Shown here one piece after another: positions 25,472-35,002 of a stretch of 64,000 nucleotides of DNA; within the stretch, counting starts at the first letter, position 1; each line of letters starts with the position of its first letter. Under the pieces are notes generated by a model that saw only the letters and a list, made by a program, of their open reading frames with translations, had not been told where the DNA came from and did no database searches. Made by a program: the position numbers and the translations under genes. The stretch lies in assembly GCA_963773945.1 (NCBI GenBank), contig CAVZDD010000005.1, positions 744,001-808,000 of the forward strand, given 5' to 3'. Source of the DNA: JAKIWV01 sp963773945 (GTDB taxonomy: Archaea > Thermoplasmatota > Thermoplasmata > Lutacidiplasmatales > UBA184).

Positions 25472-25542
25472 ATCGCTCCGCTACGCCATCCGGTTGAAGA
25501 GTCTTCCGAAGGATTCCTCCTGGGTCCGACCGTCCGGGCCGT

Positions 25543-25551
25543 TTCCTTAAG
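25543..25551 (+). promoter_or_regulatory. TATA-like box of the SDR gene
   Basis: TTCCTTAAG is centred about 31 bases before the ATG at 25579. The ATG at 25552 immediately follows the box and would lie upstream of the transcript start, so 25579 is preferred. Confidence 0.45.
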
Positions 25552-25578
25552 ATGCACGACGCTTGGCGGGACCGAACG

Positions 25579-26421
25579 ATGACAGAAAGATCGTCCACCG
25601 CTGGCTCGTCAGTGACCGGAACCCCATCTGGACGGTCGGTCGCTCTGGTCACGGGTGGGGGAACCGGGCTGGGTCGGGTGATCGCCGAGCACCTCGGACA
25701 AGCGGGATTCGACCTGGTGATTGCCAGTCGTTCGGCCGAGCATCTCGTCAGGGGGGCGGAGGTGTTGCGACAAACCGGCGCTCGCGTCGTTACCGTTCCG
25801 ACCGATGTCCGGAACTTCGAGCAAGTCGAGGCGCTGATGGCGACCGCTCGACGAGAGTTCGGCCGGCTCGACGTGCTCGTGAACAACGCGGCCGGTAACT
25901 TCATCGCTCCCTCGGAGCGAATTACCCCTAACGGCTGGCGGGCTGTGGTGGGAATCGTCCTGGACGGTACGTTCTACTGTTCGAAGGCCGCGTTCCCTCT
26001 CCTGTGCGAGGCGCCGGCGCCTGCCATTGTCAACATCGTGGCCGCCTACGCGTGGATGGCGGGACCGGGGACGGCCCACTCCGCCGCCGCCAAGGCCGGC
26101 GTCCTCGCGCTGACTCGAACGCTCGCCGTCGAGTGGGCGCCTCACCGGATTCGGGTCAATGCTGTAGCTCCTGGCCCCGTCCGCACGGAGGGGACGGACC
26201 GCCAACTCTGGCTCTCGGAAGATCTCATTCATCGAATCGAGCGCGACATCCCGATGCGCCGGTTCGGAACGCCCGACGAGATCGCCGACGCCGTCACATT
26301 CCTGGCCGGGCCTCGGGCCTCGTACGTGACCGGCCAGGTTTTGGCGGTCGACGGAGGGCAATGGTTGGGGAACGGAATCATGGACTTGCTGAGCGAACTG
26401 CCGACCGACCGACCTGCGTAG
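25579..26421 (+). CDS. SDR oxidoreductase, 2,4-dienoyl-CoA reductase-like
   Basis: About 280 residues. Cofactor site VALVTGGGTGLGRVIAEHL and NNAAGN, the latter followed by FIAPSERITPNGWRAVVGIV, characteristic of 2,4-dienoyl-CoA reductases. The classical YxxxK is replaced by AHSAAAKAG, so Lys is kept and Tyr is not, as in the dienoyl-CoA reductase subgroup. The C-terminal VAPGPVRTEG and RFGTPDEIADAVTFLAGP are typical SDR. It would reduce polyunsaturated acyl-CoA with NADPH. Followed after 21 bases by the MFS gene. Confidence 0.85.
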   Translation: MTERSSTAGSSVTGTPSGRSVALVTGGGTGLGRVIAEHLGQAGFDLVIASRSAEHLVRGAEVLRQTGARVVTVPTDVRNFEQVEALMATARREFGRLDVLVNNAAGNFIAPSERITPNGWRAVVGIVLDGTFYCSKAAFPLLCEAPAPAIVNIVAAYAWMAGPGTAHSAAAKAGVLALTRTLAVEWAPHRIRVNAVAPGPVRTEGTDRQLWLSEDLIHRIERDIPMRRFGTPDEIADAVTFLAGPRASYVTGQVLAVDGGQWLGNGIMDLLSELPTDRPA

Positions 26422-26442
26422 CGGCCGCCACGGCGGGGACTT

Positions 26443-27693
26443 GTGGCGATCGACTCTGCCCACCCCCCGGTACAGTCGCTCGTTCCCGGGTCCCAAACGC
26501 GACGGGTCCAAGTTTACGCCTATGCCGCCACCGCCTTCTGGGGATTCTCGCTTGGGCTGCTGACCGTCACGCTTCCGTTCCGGTTTCTCCAGCTCGGAAT
26601 ACCGATCTTCGAGTACGGAGTGACGCTCAGCGTCTATGCGGCCGGGATGCTCCTCACCGAATCGTTGTGGGGGGTCCTCGCGTTCCGGCTCGCTCGGCCG
26701 GCGACGATCATCGGGCTGGGGAGCGTGGTCGGATTCGCCACCCTGCTCCTCGGCTTCGCGCAGACCTTTCCCGCGTTCCTCCTCGCCGAAGTGCTGCTCG
26801 GAGCGGTGGGGGTCTACCTCGCCCCGCTCCTACGCTGGGTTGCGCTCAGCTCGGGCGGACCGGGCGCGGAGGGACGCGGTGCTGGCCGATGGAGTTCGGT
26901 GTTCGGTCTGGGCATCGCCGTCGGCGTTACGCTCGGCCCGCTCGTTTTCGTCATCTACGGGTTCCGTGACGTGGCCATCACATCGATCGGTGTGCTGGCC
27001 ATTGCCGTGGCCGCTGCCGCGGCACTTCCGTGGTCGCTGGCCGCACTACCGACGGCCGTCCGAAGCCAGCGACGAGCTTTGAGGGCTCTCGCGACCCGTC
27101 CGTTTCTCATTGCCCTCGTGCTCGTCCTAATCGCGTACATTGCGACGACCTTCGCGTCGAATTTTTTTCAATACTACTCGACCGTCCTCTTCGGGGGAAC
27201 GGTCACCGAGGCGGGATACGTGCTTGGCGGCGCCCGGTTGCTCTCTCTGGTGGCGGCGTTCGCGCTGGGAACGGTGGTCGACCGCGGGGGCCCCGCCCGC
27301 TCCATCCCACCGGGCTTTGCATTACTACTGATCGGTGCCTTGGCAACGTGGGCCTCCCACTCGTACGACGAGATGGCGGTCGCGACGTTGGTCTTCGCGG
27401 CCGGCACCGGCTGGCTCGCGGCGAGCGTGCTTCCGTTCGCGGTGGAGGCGATGCCGAGGGTTCATCAAGGTACTGCTATCGGCGTCTTCGGTTCGACCGA
27501 AGACGCGGGGCTCTTGATCGGCCCGCTCCTTTTTGGGGCTGCCTGGACCACCTATGGTCCGACCAGCATCTTCCCGGTCGCGACGGCTGTCGCCGCGGTG
27601 GGGCTCGTTGCCAGCCTGATGGTTTTTGGCCAGAACCGGCGACCGCGCCGGATCGCCGCTAGTCCCGAAGCCGCCGCCGGTGACCCCGATTGA
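26443..27693 (+). CDS. MFS transporter
   Basis: 416 residues from a GTG at 26443. About 12 hydrophobic membrane segments; the loop after segment 2 reads ESLWGVLAFRLARPATI, a loose MFS A-motif region, and the central loop is Arg-rich (LPTAVRSQRRALRALA). Substrate not predictable; drug or small-molecule export is common for this type. Lies between an SDR and an amidohydrolase gene with short gaps or overlap, so the three may be one operon. Confidence 0.85.
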   Translation: MAIDSAHPPVQSLVPGSQTRRVQVYAYAATAFWGFSLGLLTVTLPFRFLQLGIPIFEYGVTLSVYAAGMLLTESLWGVLAFRLARPATIIGLGSVVGFATLLLGFAQTFPAFLLAEVLLGAVGVYLAPLLRWVALSSGGPGAEGRGAGRWSSVFGLGIAVGVTLGPLVFVIYGFRDVAITSIGVLAIAVAAAAALPWSLAALPTAVRSQRRALRALATRPFLIALVLVLIAYIATTFASNFFQYYSTVLFGGTVTEAGYVLGGARLLSLVAAFALGTVVDRGGPARSIPPGFALLLIGALATWASHSYDEMAVATLVFAAGTGWLAASVLPFAVEAMPRVHQGTAIGVFGSTEDAGLLIGPLLFGAAWTTYGPTSIFPVATAVAAVGLVASLMVFGQNRRPRRIAASPEAAAGDPD

Positions 27694-29365
27694 GCGGCGA
27701 CGTGTCCTAATAGTTGCCGTTCTTCGAGGGGGCGGAGAAGGGACTTCTCTGCCGGCCCCCACGTTCATCTTGACCAACGCGCGGATCTGGACGGGGGACC
27801 CGTCCGTTCCCGAAGCGGAGGCTCTCGCGGCCGTGGGAGGCCGCATCATGGCACTCGGGTCGCGTCGGGAGATCGAACGGAGTGCGGATTCGAAGACCGA
27901 GATTCTGGACGCGGCCGGGCGGCGCGTGATCCCGGGCCTGATAGACGCGCATGTTCACCTGATTTGGGCCTACGAACTCGGTCACTGGATCGACCTGTCA
28001 GACCATCCTCCGATATTGGAGGTGCAGCGGCGGGTGCGCGAGTACGCCCATGCGCACCCCGACGAGGAGATCATCGTCGGACACGGATTCGATTATGCCG
28101 CCCTCGGCGGCGAAGGGTTACCCACCGCCCAGGATCTCGACACGACGGTCTACGACCGACCGGTGCTGCTCACCTCGTGGGACGGTCACACGGGGTGGGG
28201 AAACTCCCGGTTCGTCGAGCGTGCACAGGCCGTCCTGGCCAAGGCGAAGCGGGACGTTGGGGGGATGCAACGAGACCCGAAGACGCGCAAGCCGACGGGC
28301 ATCTTCACCGAATCCTTCGATCTCGAAGCGTTGCTGCCCGAGTTCGACCGCCGGAAATCCATCGAAGGGCTCGAACGCATCCTCACGGCGGCCAGCGGAT
28401 ACGGGATCACGACGGCCTTTGACGTCCAGGTTCCGCTGGAGGCGTTGAGCGGGTACGAGCAGCTCCGGAATCGTAATGCCTTGCCCGTTCGAATTCGTGC
28501 GGCGATCTATCATCCTCGGGGAACCGCGAAGCACCGATACCCGGAATTCATGAACGCAGTCGCCAAGGCGCACGACGATTGGTTCGGGGTGGGCGCGATC
28601 AAACTCTACATCGACGGCGTTCAAGAGACCGGAACGGCGGCGCTGCTGGAGCCGTACTCGAACGACCCCTCCTCGCGCGGCAAGACGGTCTACCCCGTGG
28701 CGGAGTACGAAGCGATCGTCCAAGATCTCGACCGACGGGGATTCCAAGTGCTTACGCATGCGTGCGGCGACCGAGGCGTACGGATCGCCCTCGACGCCTA
28801 TGAGAAGGCCTCGGCGATCAACCGGATGCTGGGACGACGGCACCGGATCGAGCATTGTGAGAACCTGGCAGAGGAGGATATTCCCCGATTCGCCCGCCTG
28901 GGCGTGATCCCGTGCATGATGCCGCGCCACTCGGCCCCCGAGCTCACGCGCCGCTGGAGGACCGCGGTCGGTCTTCCCCGTACGCGGCGCGCCTTCCCCT
29001 GGAGCACGCTGCTCGCCTCGGGAGCCGACCTCGCCTTCGCGAGTGACTGGCCGGTCGCCGAACTCAACCCGTGGGTGGGAATCCACGCCGCGGTCCAGCG
29101 AACCGATCCGTCGGGCGAGCCGTCGCCCTTGCGGCTTTCCTTTGCCCAGGCGCTCGCCGCCTACACGAGAGGCGCCGCGTTCGCGACGCACTGCGAGACG
29201 ACGCGGGGAACCTTAGCGGTGAATAAGTACGCCGATTTGGTCGTGGTTGCCCCGGACCCCTTCGAGGTGCCGGCCGAGAAACTGGCCGGAATCCGGACCA
29301 TCGCAACGGTGATCGACGCGCGGACGGTGTTCGCCGACCCCGAGAACGGCCCCCGACCGGACTGA
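27680..29365 (+). CDS. Amidohydrolase family protein (YtcJ-like)
   Basis: About 560 residues. Start uncertain: an ATG at 27626 would overlap the MFS gene by 68 bases; a GTG at 27680 overlaps by 14; a TATA-like CCTAATAG at 27706-27713 would even favour a later non-ATG start near FILTNARIW. Amidohydrolase features: GLIDAHVHL metal site, DGHTGWGNSRFVERA, IKLYIDGVQETGTA, LTHACGDRGV, HRIEHCENL, and FASDWPVAELNPWVGIHAA. YtcJ-type enzymes hydrolyse amides or N-substituted formamides; the substrate is unknown. The complete set of metal ligands suggests activity. Confidence 0.85.
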   Translation: MTPIERRRVLIVAVLRGGGEGTSLPAPTFILTNARIWTGDPSVPEAEALAAVGGRIMALGSRREIERSADSKTEILDAAGRRVIPGLIDAHVHLIWAYELGHWIDLSDHPPILEVQRRVREYAHAHPDEEIIVGHGFDYAALGGEGLPTAQDLDTTVYDRPVLLTSWDGHTGWGNSRFVERAQAVLAKAKRDVGGMQRDPKTRKPTGIFTESFDLEALLPEFDRRKSIEGLERILTAASGYGITTAFDVQVPLEALSGYEQLRNRNALPVRIRAAIYHPRGTAKHRYPEFMNAVAKAHDDWFGVGAIKLYIDGVQETGTAALLEPYSNDPSSRGKTVYPVAEYEAIVQDLDRRGFQVLTHACGDRGVRIALDAYEKASAINRMLGRRHRIEHCENLAEEDIPRFARLGVIPCMMPRHSAPELTRRWRTAVGLPRTRRAFPWSTLLASGADLAFASDWPVAELNPWVGIHAAVQRTDPSGEPSPLRLSFAQALAAYTRGAAFATHCETTRGTLAVNKYADLVVVAPDPFEVPAEKLAGIRTIATVIDARTVFADPENGPRPD

Positions 29366-29369
29366 CCAT

Positions 29370-29392
29370 CGTGTCCCGCCCGGCGGGGCACG
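29370..29392 (+). terminator. Stem-loop after the amidohydrolase gene
   Basis: CGTGTCCCG and CGGGGCACG pair over nine bases (one G-U) around a five-base loop, starting five bases after the stop codon. No T-run follows, so it is a possible terminator or mRNA 3' stabiliser rather than a clear intrinsic terminator. Confidence 0.35.
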
Positions 29393-29576
29393 GGGGACTC
29401 TACGTGGCACGCGAACTAGTCGACGGAAGGGGTGTCGGGGAAATAGAGGGGTAGAACGGGTTGGGGAGACGCGGAGCTGGTTCGATTCGCTCGTTTCTGC
29501 ATGTTGGAGCGGCCCCCTCCTGGTACCGGGCCGACCTAGCCATCGCGTCCCGCGATATACAAACTCTGTTCGTCGA

Positions 29577-30566
29577 TCAGAGCTCGGTCGGGGGGGCCGA
29601 GGCAACCCCGAGGGCGGTCAAATTCAACCAGACCCGACCCGAGCCACCGGGGACGAACTCAAACCCCAGACTCTTGTAGAGACGGACCGCCGCCGCGTTC
29701 CACCTTGTGACGACCAATCGCGGGACTTCGAACCCGGCAGCGCGCAGGGCTCCAATCGTGGCGGGCAGCAGCTGGCGGGCGAGGCCTTGCCGGCGGAACG
29801 AGGGGTCGACGCCGACCTCGGTGATCAACCCTCCCTCCAATTCATTGGCTAGGGTATGAGCGATCAAGCGACCCCCTTCTTCGATGCCGAAGGAAGCGTC
29901 GGGGAGCCAGCGCCCGACGTTCCCGTGGAGCAGGTCGTGGGTTCCCAACCGCGCGTCTTCTCGCTGGTCGAGCGTGGTCGCAAAGAGCGCCCGCTCCGGG
30001 CTTTCCGCGTAAGCGCGGAACAGGAGATCCGCAATCAACGACTCGTCCGCAACGGTCAGGCTTCGGGGGGCGAACCCCGGCCGAGGGGGTGGCCGGGGGG
30101 GATCACGCCCCTTGGGAAGGTGCATGTCGGACCGGACCGCCGGAGAGAATCCCCGGCCACCGAACACCGCCGCGCGATCTCCGTCGGAGACCCCGGGAAC
30201 TTCGTCCGCCCAGCTGACGAATGGAAGGTCGGGAGGAACGCTCGCTTCGAGACGGTGGAGGAACTCCTCGAGGACCACGCGCCGTTGGTAGCCCTCGGCG
30301 AGATACAGGAACCCCCGGCGGCCGAGTGTTCCTGCCCGCTCCCAACCGGCGAGACCCACGGCCTCGTCCCCCGGCCCCGTCCAAAGCAGGCCCAGGAACG
30401 ACGAGTCCTCCACTTTTCGGCGAAGGTGCCCGGCCGCGTAGTCGGCCCAGCTCTTTCCGTCCCGTCGAAGCAGATCCCGGTACTCGACGATCAGACGGAG
30501 CGTCTCGGCCGGGAACTCGATGGCCGGGACCAGGGCTCTCATCGGGCTGACCGGTACGTCGCTCAT
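29577..30566 (-). CDS. GNAT-family N-acetyltransferase (two-domain)
   Basis: 329 residues. The C-terminal half holds a clear GNAT acetyl-CoA site: ITEVGVDPSFRRQGLARQLL (V-x-P-x-x-R-x-x-G-x-A) followed by LVVTRWNAAAVRLYKSLGF. The N-terminal half looks like a degenerate second GNAT domain. A TTAAG box at 30596-30600 lies about 32 bases before the ATG. Acceptor substrate unknown. Confidence 0.83.
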   Translation of the reverse strand: MSDVPVSPMRALVPAIEFPAETLRLIVEYRDLLRRDGKSWADYAAGHLRRKVEDSSFLGLLWTGPGDEAVGLAGWERAGTLGRRGFLYLAEGYQRRVVLEEFLHRLEASVPPDLPFVSWADEVPGVSDGDRAAVFGGRGFSPAVRSDMHLPKGRDPPRPPPRPGFAPRSLTVADESLIADLLFRAYAESPERALFATTLDQREDARLGTHDLLHGNVGRWLPDASFGIEEGGRLIAHTLANELEGGLITEVGVDPSFRRQGLARQLLPATIGALRAAGFEVPRLVVTRWNAAAVRLYKSLGFEFVPGGSGRVWLNLTALGVASAPPTEL

Positions 30567-30672
30567 CCGACTGGGGCGGACGAGGGGAACCGGCCCTTAA
30601 GCACGGCCCCTTCGCGGACCTAGCCGGGACTCCGCCCGGAGAATCCGTCGACGTCCCGCCGTCGTGAGCGGG

Positions 30673-31389
30673 CTAGATCCGGGTGTCGACCAGCAGCAAC
30701 TCGGTGTCGCGATCGGCTACGACCCGAAGCGTAGCCTCGTCCACGAATTCCGCGGCGGCGAGCGCGACGAGGGGTTGTCCATTCGCCTGCACGGGTCCCC
30801 CCTCCAAGACGTAGAGGTAGGCCCCCCGACCCCGTTCGAGCGGATGGGAGATCGCCCGCCCGGCCTCGAGAAACGACGAAAAGACGCTTGCGTCGCTCCG
30901 GAGCGGAAGCGCCCCCTCGTGCCGGGGGCTGGCCAGCGGCAAGAACCCGTTGGTGCGTTCCGGCCGGGCCACCGCCTTCTGTTCGACCGACGGGTCCAGG
31001 TCGAGGCGTTCCGGGAGGAACCACATCTGAATGAATCGCATCGGTTGATCCGGCCGGTTGTTGATCTCGGCGTGCCACATCCCCCGGCCGACGGTCGTAT
31101 GTTGAACCCCGCCCTGTTGGAGCACTCCGCCCAGACCCCGCTCGTCCTCGTGCCGGAACTCTCCCCCCGCGACGTACGTGACGACTTCGTTGTGGCGGTG
31201 GGGGTGGAGCGGCCAGGTCGCCCCGGCGCTGAGCGTGTCGTCGTTCAACACCCGGAGTTGTCCAAACTTCACGAACTTGGGGTCCGTATAGTCGTCGAAG
31301 GAGAAGTGCCAGCGGCCGCGGAAGGTGCCGTTCTGAATCTCCCCCTCGGCCTGGTGAATGGTCTCCGGCAGGCGAACCAGGATCGACAT
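30673..31389 (-). CDS. Pirin-family cupin protein
   Basis: About 238 residues from the ATG at 31389, which has a run of G upstream as possible ribosome binding site. Pirin N-terminal cupin: WPLHPHRHNEVVTYVAGGEFRH with metal-binding His residues, then VGRGMWHAEIN; the C-terminal cupin is shorter, with GAYLYVLEGG. Pirins bind iron; some have quercetinase activity. The physiological role here is unknown. TATA-like GATATGC near 31427. Confidence 0.9.
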   Translation of the reverse strand: MSILVRLPETIHQAEGEIQNGTFRGRWHFSFDDYTDPKFVKFGQLRVLNDDTLSAGATWPLHPHRHNEVVTYVAGGEFRHEDERGLGGVLQQGGVQHTTVGRGMWHAEINNRPDQPMRFIQMWFLPERLDLDPSVEQKAVARPERTNGFLPLASPRHEGALPLRSDASVFSSFLEAGRAISHPLERGRGAYLYVLEGGPVQANGQPLVALAAAEFVDEATLRVVADRDTELLLVDTRI

Positions 31390-31482
31390 CGCGCTTCCCC
31401 CCGAGGATAGAGGGAGCGTCCAGCATATCAACGTAGGGACCGAGTTCGAGTCGAGGGGGCCCGACGGCGGCCCGAGGGCGCC

Positions 31483-33447
31483 TCAGCGTGAGGTTCGCTT
31501 GAGTTCCGCTTCGAGCTCCCGGTAGGCCCGGCGCGCCTCCTCGATGCTCGTTTCGTCCTCGAGGGTGGTTGTGTCTCCGAGCGGTCGGTCTTCGACCACG
31601 TCGCGGATCAGCCGACGCATGATTTTCGCGCTGCGAGTCTTCGGCACCTTGTCGACGAAGTAGATCGCCGAGGGGACCGCGATGGCCCCCATCGAGGACC
31701 GGACCAGCTCGAAAAGTTCCTGCCGCAGCTGCGGACTCGCGGAGAAGCCCGGCTTGAGCACGACGCACGCGACCGGCACCTGTCCCTTGATTTCGTCGTG
31801 TCGGCCGATGACGGCCGACTCCGCCACGGCCGGATGGGTGATGAAAATGTTCTCCAGCTCGATGGTGGCGATGCGGTGGCCGGCGACCTTCAGGACCTCG
31901 TCGGCCCGTCCGAGGAGCCAGAGATAGCCGTCGGCGTCCGCCATGGCATAGTCGGCGGGATAGTACCACTTCGGGAAGCGGGAGAAGTAGACGGATTGGA
32001 ACCGGGCCTCGTCGTTCCAGAGGCCGATGAACTGGCCCGGCCACGGTTTTCGGATGACGATGTACCCCTTGCGGTCCGGCGGCAGCGGCACGCCGGCTTC
32101 GTCGACGACTTGGGCGTCCACGCCAGGAATCGGCAGGGTGGCGGAGCCGGGCTTGAGAGGAAAGTGCGCCGTACCCGGCTGGGGCGAGATCAGAATGCCG
32201 CCGGTCTCCGTTTGCCACCACGTGTCGACGATCGGGCACCGGGCTCCCCCGATTTCGCGGTAATACCAGTTCCAGGCCTCGGGATTGATCGCCTCGCCGA
32301 CGGTCCCTAGCAGTCGGAGGGATGTGAGGTCGTGCATCCGGGGCCAGCGGTCGCCGTGCTTGATCGCGGCCCGGATCGCCGTCGGGGACGTGTACAGCGT
32401 CGTCACCCCGTACCGTTGGATGATGTTCCACCATCGGTCCGGTTGGGGGAAGTCCGGTGCCCCTTCGTAGATCACCGAGGATAGGCCGGCGAGGAGCGGT
32501 CCATAGACGACGTACGTGTGCCCGGTGACCCACCCGATGTCGGCCGTGCACCAGAAGAGGTCGCGGTCCGTCGTGTCAAACACGACGCGCGTCGTGTAGT
32601 ACGCCCACAGCATGTACCCGCCCGTGGAATGGACGGCACCTTTCGGGCGGCCGGTGGTGCCGGAGGTATAGAGGATGAAACTCGGATGCGGTCCGGAAAC
32701 CGGGGCGGCCGCGACCGTTCCCGAGCTGCCGGCCAGCGCGTCGTGGTACCACTCGTCCCGGTCCGGGTCCATCTGGACTTCGGAGCCGGTGCGTCGCACG
32801 ACGAGGACCTTTTCGACCGAGGGGGTCAGATACAGGGCGTCGTCCACGATGGATTTCAGCGCGACCACTTTTCCGCGCCGCCATCCGCCGTCGGCGGTGA
32901 TCACCAGCCTTGAGCCCGAATCGTTGATACGTTCGGCGAGGGCCGGGGCGGGGAACCCTCCGAAGACGACGGAATGAATGGCCCCCAGGCGTGCGGACGC
33001 GAGCATGGCGACCGGGAGTTCGGGGATCATCGGAAGGTAGAGCGTGATGCGGTCTCCGGGCCGGATTCCGGCCTCCTGGAGCGCCGCGGCCAATCGGTTG
33101 ACTTCCCGGTAGAGTTGAAAGTACGTCAACGCCCGATGGTCCCCCGGTTCGCCTTCCCAGTAGAACGCGACCTTGTGCCGTCGCGGCGACTCGATCCAAC
33201 GGTCGAGGCAGTTGTACGCCAGGTTCGTCGACCAGCCCGGGAACCACCGGCCGTAAGGAGCCGCCTCGGTGGGTTCGAACAGCGGTCCTTGCCGATCGAA
33301 CCACGAGAGTTCGGTCGCGACCGGTCGCCAGAAACCTTCGGGATCCTCGAGGGCGCGTCGATTGAGTTCCTGAATCTTCAGGATGCCCGGCGAGACCGAC
33401 CGGGTCGTTTGCAACGCGTTTCGAGGCGCGGGGTTCGGCTCCTCCAT
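31483..33447 (-). CDS. acs: Acetyl-CoA synthetase (AMP-forming)
   Basis: 654 residues, normal for Acs. Phosphate-binding loop YTSGTTGRPKGAVHS, acetate-pocket region WWQTETGGI, hinge and A8 region GYLWLLGRADEVLKVAGHRI, and the catalytic Lys in KTRSAKIMRRL near the C terminus, which is also the site of acetylation control in other organisms. It makes acetyl-CoA from acetate, ATP and CoA. Its own promoter: TATA-like GTAAGTTACTT (minus) at 33478-33487. Neighbours (pirin, OsmC) show no shared pathway. Confidence 0.95.
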   Translation of the reverse strand: MEEPNPAPRNALQTTRSVSPGILKIQELNRRALEDPEGFWRPVATELSWFDRQGPLFEPTEAAPYGRWFPGWSTNLAYNCLDRWIESPRRHKVAFYWEGEPGDHRALTYFQLYREVNRLAAALQEAGIRPGDRITLYLPMIPELPVAMLASARLGAIHSVVFGGFPAPALAERINDSGSRLVITADGGWRRGKVVALKSIVDDALYLTPSVEKVLVVRRTGSEVQMDPDRDEWYHDALAGSSGTVAAAPVSGPHPSFILYTSGTTGRPKGAVHSTGGYMLWAYYTTRVVFDTTDRDLFWCTADIGWVTGHTYVVYGPLLAGLSSVIYEGAPDFPQPDRWWNIIQRYGVTTLYTSPTAIRAAIKHGDRWPRMHDLTSLRLLGTVGEAINPEAWNWYYREIGGARCPIVDTWWQTETGGILISPQPGTAHFPLKPGSATLPIPGVDAQVVDEAGVPLPPDRKGYIVIRKPWPGQFIGLWNDEARFQSVYFSRFPKWYYPADYAMADADGYLWLLGRADEVLKVAGHRIATIELENIFITHPAVAESAVIGRHDEIKGQVPVACVVLKPGFSASPQLRQELFELVRSSMGAIAVPSAIYFVDKVPKTRSAKIMRRLIRDVVEDRPLGDTTTLEDETSIEEARRAYRELEAELKRTSR

Positions 33448-33477
33448 CCGTCAAGCCGAGGGTACCGAAACGCTCCG

Positions 33478-33487
33478 AAGTAACTTA
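33478..33487 (-). promoter_or_regulatory. TATA-like box of acs
   Basis: TAAGTTACTT on the minus strand, centred about 35 bases before the acs ATG; predicts a very short leader. Confidence 0.45.
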
Positions 33488-33511
33488 CGGAAGGACCGGC
33501 GCGGGCTTCAG

Positions 33512-33655
33512 CTAGGGGGTGGGCGGGAGCACGCGCATCGTACAGGGCATGGTCACCCCGCACTCCCCGCAGAACCAGCCCTCCTCGGTCGTCCAGAGGA
33601 ACTCCCCGCAGCGGTCGCACCTTCGGGGGTCCCCCGAGTCGTTCCGGCACGTCAT
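33512..33655 (-). CDS. Small zinc-ribbon protein
   Basis: 47 residues, ATG at 33655, TAG at 33512. CDRCGEFLWTT followed by WFCGECGVTM: two CxxC pairs about 16 residues apart, a classic zinc-ribbon arrangement, with a further Cys on each side. Such mini-ribbons are frequent in archaea and often bind nucleic acid or protein. It sits between acs and the OsmC gene on the same strand. Confidence 0.6.
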   Translation of the reverse strand: MTCRNDSGDPRRCDRCGEFLWTTEEGWFCGECGVTMPCTMRVLPPTP

Positions 33656-33728
33656 CCAGCGGCCGTCGTCCTACGCACCAGAGGTTTCGCGCTCACCCAG
33701 CTCGCGTCCCGAGGGGTGGCACCCCCCC

Positions 33729-34172
33729 TCAGGACCCACCTGTCGCCAGATGAGTGTTCAAGCGGATCTCGACGTTCCCCTTGATGGCGTTCGAGATCGG
33801 GCAGCCCTCTTTGGCGCCCCAGGCGAGCTCGTCGAACTTTTCCTTGGTGATCTTGGGGACTTCCCCGGTGACCGTCAATTCCATCGTGGTTACGCGCCAC
33901 GCTTCGCCGACCTTGTCGAAGGTTGCCACCGCCTGAACCGTCAACCGGTCCGGAGGGGTGCCGTTGCGACCGAGTCCCCCGGAAAACGCCATGCAATAGC
34001 AGGCCGCATGGGCGGCGGCGAGCAGTTCCTCGGGGCTGGTCTTGCCGTTCGAAGCTTCGGTCCTCGAGGCCCAGCTCACAGCCACCTCGGGCACCGCGCC
34101 GCTCTTGAATCGGACGTGACCGCTTCCCTTCAACAGGTCGTGCTCCCAAACAGCTTCCGCGGTGCTCTTCAT
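33729..34172 (-). CDS. OsmC-family peroxiredoxin
   Basis: 147 residues, normal for OsmC. The two redox Cys lie in AAHAACYCMAFSGGL and KEGCPISNAI; the SPEELLAAAHA helix is typical. It reduces organic hydroperoxides using thiols. A TATA-like CTTAAG at 34203-34208 sits about 33 bases before the ATG. An extra Cys two residues after the first is unusual but seen in some members. Confidence 0.92.
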   Translation of the reverse strand: MKSTAEAVWEHDLLKGSGHVRFKSGAVPEVAVSWASRTEASNGKTSPEELLAAAHAACYCMAFSGGLGRNGTPPDRLTVQAVATFDKVGEAWRVTTMELTVTGEVPKITKEKFDELAWGAKEGCPISNAIKGNVEIRLNTHLATGGS

Positions 34173-34249
34173 GGTCGTCGGCAGGTCGAAACCTCCGAGG
34201 GCCTTAAGCTTCGTTCAAGCGGCGTGCGGCGAAGCGTTCCGATAGAGCG

Positions 34250-34927
34250 CTAGACTCGTTTCGAGCGCTTCGGGGCCGCGCCCTTCCGCTTCTTCGGGGC
34301 CGACGGTTTCGCGGGGGTCCGGCGCAGCGCCTTGTCCACCATTTCACGCACAGCGCCTTCGGGCGACGAGGGATTCCGGTCGGTGGCCCAGACCTTCTCC
34401 CCGGCCCGTATCGGCACCGGAAGGTCATTCTCCGCCGGCGGGAAGCTGCACTCGAACGAGTCGGTGTAAGCCGAGTAGGGGTTGAAGGCGCGATTGAAAT
34501 CCAGGTCGTATTCGTCGGTTTCGTTCAGGTCGATCGTCAGGTAGCGACCCGGCCCGTAGGTGTCCCTGCCCGACGTCCGGTCGCGGAACGGAACGAACAC
34601 GGAGGTGCTCGCTGAACCGCTCGCATGGTAGACTCCGAGGCTCAAGGCGCGACCGACGAGCGTAAATCGTAAATGGCCGACGAGGCGCATCTCAGCCTGG
34701 TTGTCCCGGTTCGTCCGCAAGTAGGCGTATTGGGGCGGATCGACCCGTTTCAGGACGGCCGGAACTCGATATTTAGGGTCGGGCGGGAAGTACTGGAGTC
34801 CCGCAAACCCCGGAACGTGGGCGTCGACGAATGGCGACTCCGGGTGCTCGGTCATGAAGCGGTCCTTGAGCCGACGCTCTTCGCCGAGCTCCGTGAGGTA
34901 GCGGCGGTCCAACGCCGGCGGTGCCAT
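34250..34927 (-). CDS. DUF1684 family protein
   Basis: 225 residues. The conserved DUF1684 core is visible as FVPFRDRTSGRDTYGPGRYL, DFNRAFNPYSAYTDSFECSF and PPAENDLPVPIRAGEK. The last ~30 residues are a Lys/Arg/Pro-rich tail. The family is widespread but its biochemical function is unknown. A CTTAAG box at 34951-34956 is exactly 26 bases before the ATG, so the gene is probably leaderless. Confidence 0.88.
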   Translation of the reverse strand: MAPPALDRRYLTELGEERRLKDRFMTEHPESPFVDAHVPGFAGLQYFPPDPKYRVPAVLKRVDPPQYAYLRTNRDNQAEMRLVGHLRFTLVGRALSLGVYHASGSASTSVFVPFRDRTSGRDTYGPGRYLTIDLNETDEYDLDFNRAFNPYSAYTDSFECSFPPAENDLPVPIRAGEKVWATDRNPSSPEGAVREMVDKALRRTPAKPSAPKKRKGAAPKRSKRV

Positions 34928-34950
34928 TGGGGCCGCGAATCGACCCGCGC

Positions 34951-34956
34951 CTTAAG
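34951..34956 (-). promoter_or_regulatory. TATA-like box of the DUF1684 gene
   Basis: CTTAAG centred 26 bases before the ATG at 34927, the expected spacing for a leaderless archaeal gene. Confidence 0.5.
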
Positions 34957-35002
34957 TTCTCGGGGGCGACGGGCGGGGCCTTCCCCGGGGCACCGAGGGG
35001 GG

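Noticed and set aside
29470..29500. GGTTCGATTC, considered as a tRNA T-loop
   Set aside because: The flanking bases do not form a T stem and no tRNA body is found.
30620..32551. 643-codon minus frame overlapping acs and pirin
   Set aside because: Shadow frame; the acs and pirin frames carry complete conserved motifs.
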